Shown here piece by piece: positions 32,252-34,204 of a stretch of DNA of 34,204 nt. Numbering within the stretch: the first letter of the stretch is position 1; each line of letters starts with the position of its first letter. The stretch covers positions 1 to 34,204 of the forward strand of contig JAFGGA010000064.1 of NCBI GenBank assembly GCA_016930835.1. The letters are read 5' to 3'. The stretch comes from Deltaproteobacteria bacterium (GTDB taxonomy: Bacteria > Desulfobacterota > DSM-4660 > Desulfatiglandales > HGW-15). A program made the position numbers and the translations under genes. The notes beneath the pieces are model-generated. The model made no database searches. It was not told where the DNA came from and saw only the letters and a list, made by a program, of their open reading frames with translations.

Positions 32252-33679
32252 ATGAAAGAAAAACAAAACTTTATTTTTAAGAAATTCGCAAGGGTCATCA
32301 CCGTCCTGGCCGTGTGCTTTTTCATGGCCATGGCCGTGCCATTCACCAGTGCCGCGGATGTTATTTCAGGGAACCTGGCCGACGGCACACCTTATCGGGT
32401 CCATAAACCAGAGCCCTGGAACGGGACCATTATACTGGATCTGGACGGATATAGTGTGAGCGGGGCGAAACTGGACTGGATGATGAAATACGGCTATGCC
32501 ATCGGGGGCACCATCAGGACCGGCTATGATTTCAGACAGGCCGTTGACAGATTGGTCGAGGTGCGGAGCATCTTCACTGATGAGTTCGGGTTACCAACGC
32601 GGACCATCGCCTGGGGAGGATCGCGAGGCGGATTCGTAGGCCGTCTGTCCATGGAATTTGAGCCGGATATCTTTGACGGCGCCCTTGTCACCGCGGGTGG
32701 CGGGTCCGGTGAGATCGCGGTCTTGAATTCAAAGCTTGACAGTCTCTTTGTACTGAAAATCCTCGTGAATCCGGACTCCCCCATGCAAATCGTCGGGGTT
32801 CCCAATAACCCTGCGGCCACAGGTGCCGAGACGTCGGCGTTAAACGATCTGGTCATGCTAGCCGATTCCACTCCCTTGGGCCAAGCGCGTCTTGCCCTTG
32901 CCGCAGCGGTGGAGCAGTTTGCACCGTGGACGGTTCGTGGTACAGAGGAGCCGGCCCCGGATGATTATGACGCACAATATGAGCAGCTTATAATGAGCAT
33001 AGGCTTTGCCATCAACTATGTTTTCGCAAATCCCATCGTAGTTCGTGCCCCCATCGAGGAACTTGCGGGGGGTGTGGTTTCCTGGAATCATGGTATCAAC
33101 TACACCAGCATGTTGGCGCGATCGGGAAGGAAGGATTTTGTAAAGGCCATGTATAAAAAGGCCGGCGCAAGCTTAATGGCGGACCTTCGGACTTTGGCCA
33201 AGGCACCGAGAATCTATGCGGATCCGGATGCTGTTGCAATAGCGGAAAAGTTGATGTCATACACCGGAGAGATTGAAGGCCCGGTCATGAATGTCAAAAA
33301 TACCGGCGATGTGGTAGATCCCCCATCGTGTGACACGGCCTATGCCAAAACCATCCGTCGAGCCGGCAATCAAAAACTATTGCGTAATGCTTGGGTTCAT
33401 TCACCCGCCCATGGTGGGGTGAATGCATTGGAGTTGATTACGGGGTTCGTCATGCTCATGGACCGCCTGGATACCGGTAAATGGGGTTTAACCTCTCCCT
33501 GTAGAATGAATAAATTGGCGGAGGAATTGGCGGCCGAGTCTCCTGAAATTTTTGCCGATGATGAATACAGGTTTGTCGTGCAAGTCCCGATTCAGCCTTT
33601 ACGCACCTGGGATGTGAATGATTGGGATACGTATGATCCGGAAATGGATAATCAGAAGTGTAAGAAGTATCATGACTAG
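32252..33679 (+). CDS. Exported alpha/beta-hydrolase of unknown specificity
   Basis: I use ATG 32252, preceded by AAGGAGGGGAAC; the in-frame ATG at 32189 lies in repeat sequence. The 475-residue product has a signal peptide (hydrophobic 16-30, cleavage near TSA, 32-34). A catalytic set is visible: Ser124 in IAWGGSRGG, Asp353 or Asp356 in NTGDVVDPP and His387 in SPAHGG, the order of an alpha/beta-hydrolase. An inserted lid region, about 150-300, separates strands. It most resembles secreted esterase or tannase-like hydrolases in general form, but I do not recognise a named family. With the genes at 27018 and 29636 it makes three exported hydrolases in a row. The C-terminus ends Lys-Tyr-His-Asp without an anchor. 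Confidence 0.85.
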   Translation: MKEKQNFIFKKFARVITVLAVCFFMAMAVPFTSAADVISGNLADGTPYRVHKPEPWNGTIILDLDGYSVSGAKLDWMMKYGYAIGGTIRTGYDFRQAVDRLVEVRSIFTDEFGLPTRTIAWGGSRGGFVGRLSMEFEPDIFDGALVTAGGGSGEIAVLNSKLDSLFVLKILVNPDSPMQIVGVPNNPAATGAETSALNDLVMLADSTPLGQARLALAAAVEQFAPWTVRGTEEPAPDDYDAQYEQLIMSIGFAINYVFANPIVVRAPIEELAGGVVSWNHGINYTSMLARSGRKDFVKAMYKKAGASLMADLRTLAKAPRIYADPDAVAIAEKLMSYTGEIEGPVMNVKNTGDVVDPPSCDTAYAKTIRRAGNQKLLRNAWVHSPAHGGVNALELITGFVMLMDRLDTGKWGLTSPCRMNKLAEELAAESPEIFADDEYRFVVQVPIQPLRTWDVNDWDTYDPEMDNQKCKKYHD

Positions 33680-33824
33680 CCGTCTCTATGGGCTAAGATT
33701 TTAATCTTCATATTATGCTGTGATTTATTAGGGATTATATGTGGTCATCATGTGACGCTGGATTCTGGTCACTGGATACTTGATTAGTCTGAGTGGAAAT
33801 CTCGTCTTTAAATTCCCTCCCCCT

Positions 33825-34030
33825 CCCCTAACCCCTCCCGCGAGGGGAGGGGAAGGTCAAGGCGAGTTGGAAGGGTTTTGAAAAAACCCTAACTTCTGCT
33901 GCACGGGGAGGGGAGGTCAAGGCGAGTTGGAAGGGTTTTGAAAAAACCCTAACCCCTCCCGCGAGGGGAGGGGAGGTCAAGGCGAGTTGGAAGGGTTTTG
34001 AAAAAACCCTAACCCCTCCCGCGAGGGGAG
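33825..34030. repeat. 60-bp tandem repeat array, about 3.4 units
   Basis: The unit contains GGTCAAGGCGAGTTGGAAGG, the perfect hairpin AGGGTTTTGAAAAAACCCT and CCCCTCCCGCGAGGGGAGG. Copies start 60 bp apart, the second having a diverged TTCTGCTGCACGG stretch and the first one extra base. Because 60 is a multiple of three, one minus-strand frame stays open across it; that frame has no gene-like content. The array lies downstream of the last hydrolase gene. Confidence 0.85.
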
Positions 34031-34136
34031 GATGACCATATCCCATAAGTCATTTGCTGGGTAGAGGGGGTCGACTATTTTGTCAGACATCCTATGATGC
34101 ATCAATATTTAAAAGGTTAAAAAACTTGGCCAGTTC

Positions 34137-34204
34137 ATTTCCCCTCCCTTGATGGGAGGGGATCTGGAGTTTGAACATTTTAATTCCCCTCCCTTGATGG
34201 GAGG
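34137..34204. repeat. Direct repeat of a GGGAGGGG hairpin at the window end
   Basis: CCCCTCCCTTGATGGGAGG occurs at 34141-34159 and again at 34186-34204, 45 bp apart. The second copy is cut by the window edge, so more may follow. Confidence 0.6.

Noticed and set aside
33828-34046. Minus-strand repeat protein
   Set aside because: It is only the translation of the 60-bp tandem array, kept open because the period is a multiple of three.
1-34204. CRISPR array, tRNA, rRNA or riboswitch
   Set aside because: No regularly spaced repeat-spacer pattern, no tRNA-like cloverleaf and no known riboswitch core was seen; the only regular array is the 60-bp tandem repeat without unique spacers.

Overview
The window reads as accessory catabolic DNA from an anaerobic member of the Desulfobacterota (former Deltaproteobacteria: sulfate reducers, syntrophs and relatives). 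Three things point there: oxygen-sensitive enzyme families (two glycyl radical enzymes with a radical-SAM activase, and BcrB/HgdA- and BcrC/HgdB-type radical dehydratase/reductase subunits), a TRAP carboxylate transporter, and many short palindromic repeats and miniature transposable elements between genes. This is inferred from gene content; no rRNA, tRNA or phylogenetic marker is present, so the genus cannot be named.

Layout. Every convincing gene except marR lies on the + strand. 538-1014 (-) is a MarR regulator, separated by a miniature element from the catabolic run. 1553-9789 holds four class III (CaiB/BaiF) CoA-transferases in two paralogous types, A (1553, 7006) and B (2797, 5164), plus two 2-hydroxyacyl-CoA dehydratase/benzoyl-CoA reductase-type subunits (3986, 8476). 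10121-13072 is a complete DctP-DctQ-DctM TRAP transporter followed by two strong terminators. 13848-16736 has a CapA-like metallophosphatase-fold protein and a MmgE/PrpD-family protein. 17194-23568 has two related glycyl radical enzymes with one shared activase between them. 24368-26789 has a lipoprotein FKBP isomerase, an atypical LuxR-type regulator and a small Arg-rich protein. 27018-33679 has three exported alpha/beta-hydrolases, each as its own transcription unit.

Working model (inference): the exported hydrolases may release an organic acid from an ester or amide, the TRAP system imports a carboxylate, the CoA-transferases swap CoA onto it, and the radical enzymes do the difficult C-O or C-C chemistry. 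The ATP-dependent activator needed by a BcrB/HgdA enzyme is not in the window, nor are beta-oxidation genes, so the pathway is incomplete here and its substrate unknown. Most notable are the BcrC/HgdB-like subunit, which appears to have lost all three [4Fe-4S] cysteine ligands, and the two glycyl radical enzymes, which carry Cys-X-Asp where characterised eliminases carry Cys-X-Glu.

Between the genes are at least four families of miniature elements. The clearest is an IS66-like MITE family of about 183 bp (GTAA-type ends, 8-bp target duplications) with five copies. One copy supplies two bases of a possible start codon, one sits 26 bp upstream of marR, and one carries a second element inserted into it with a 5-bp duplication.
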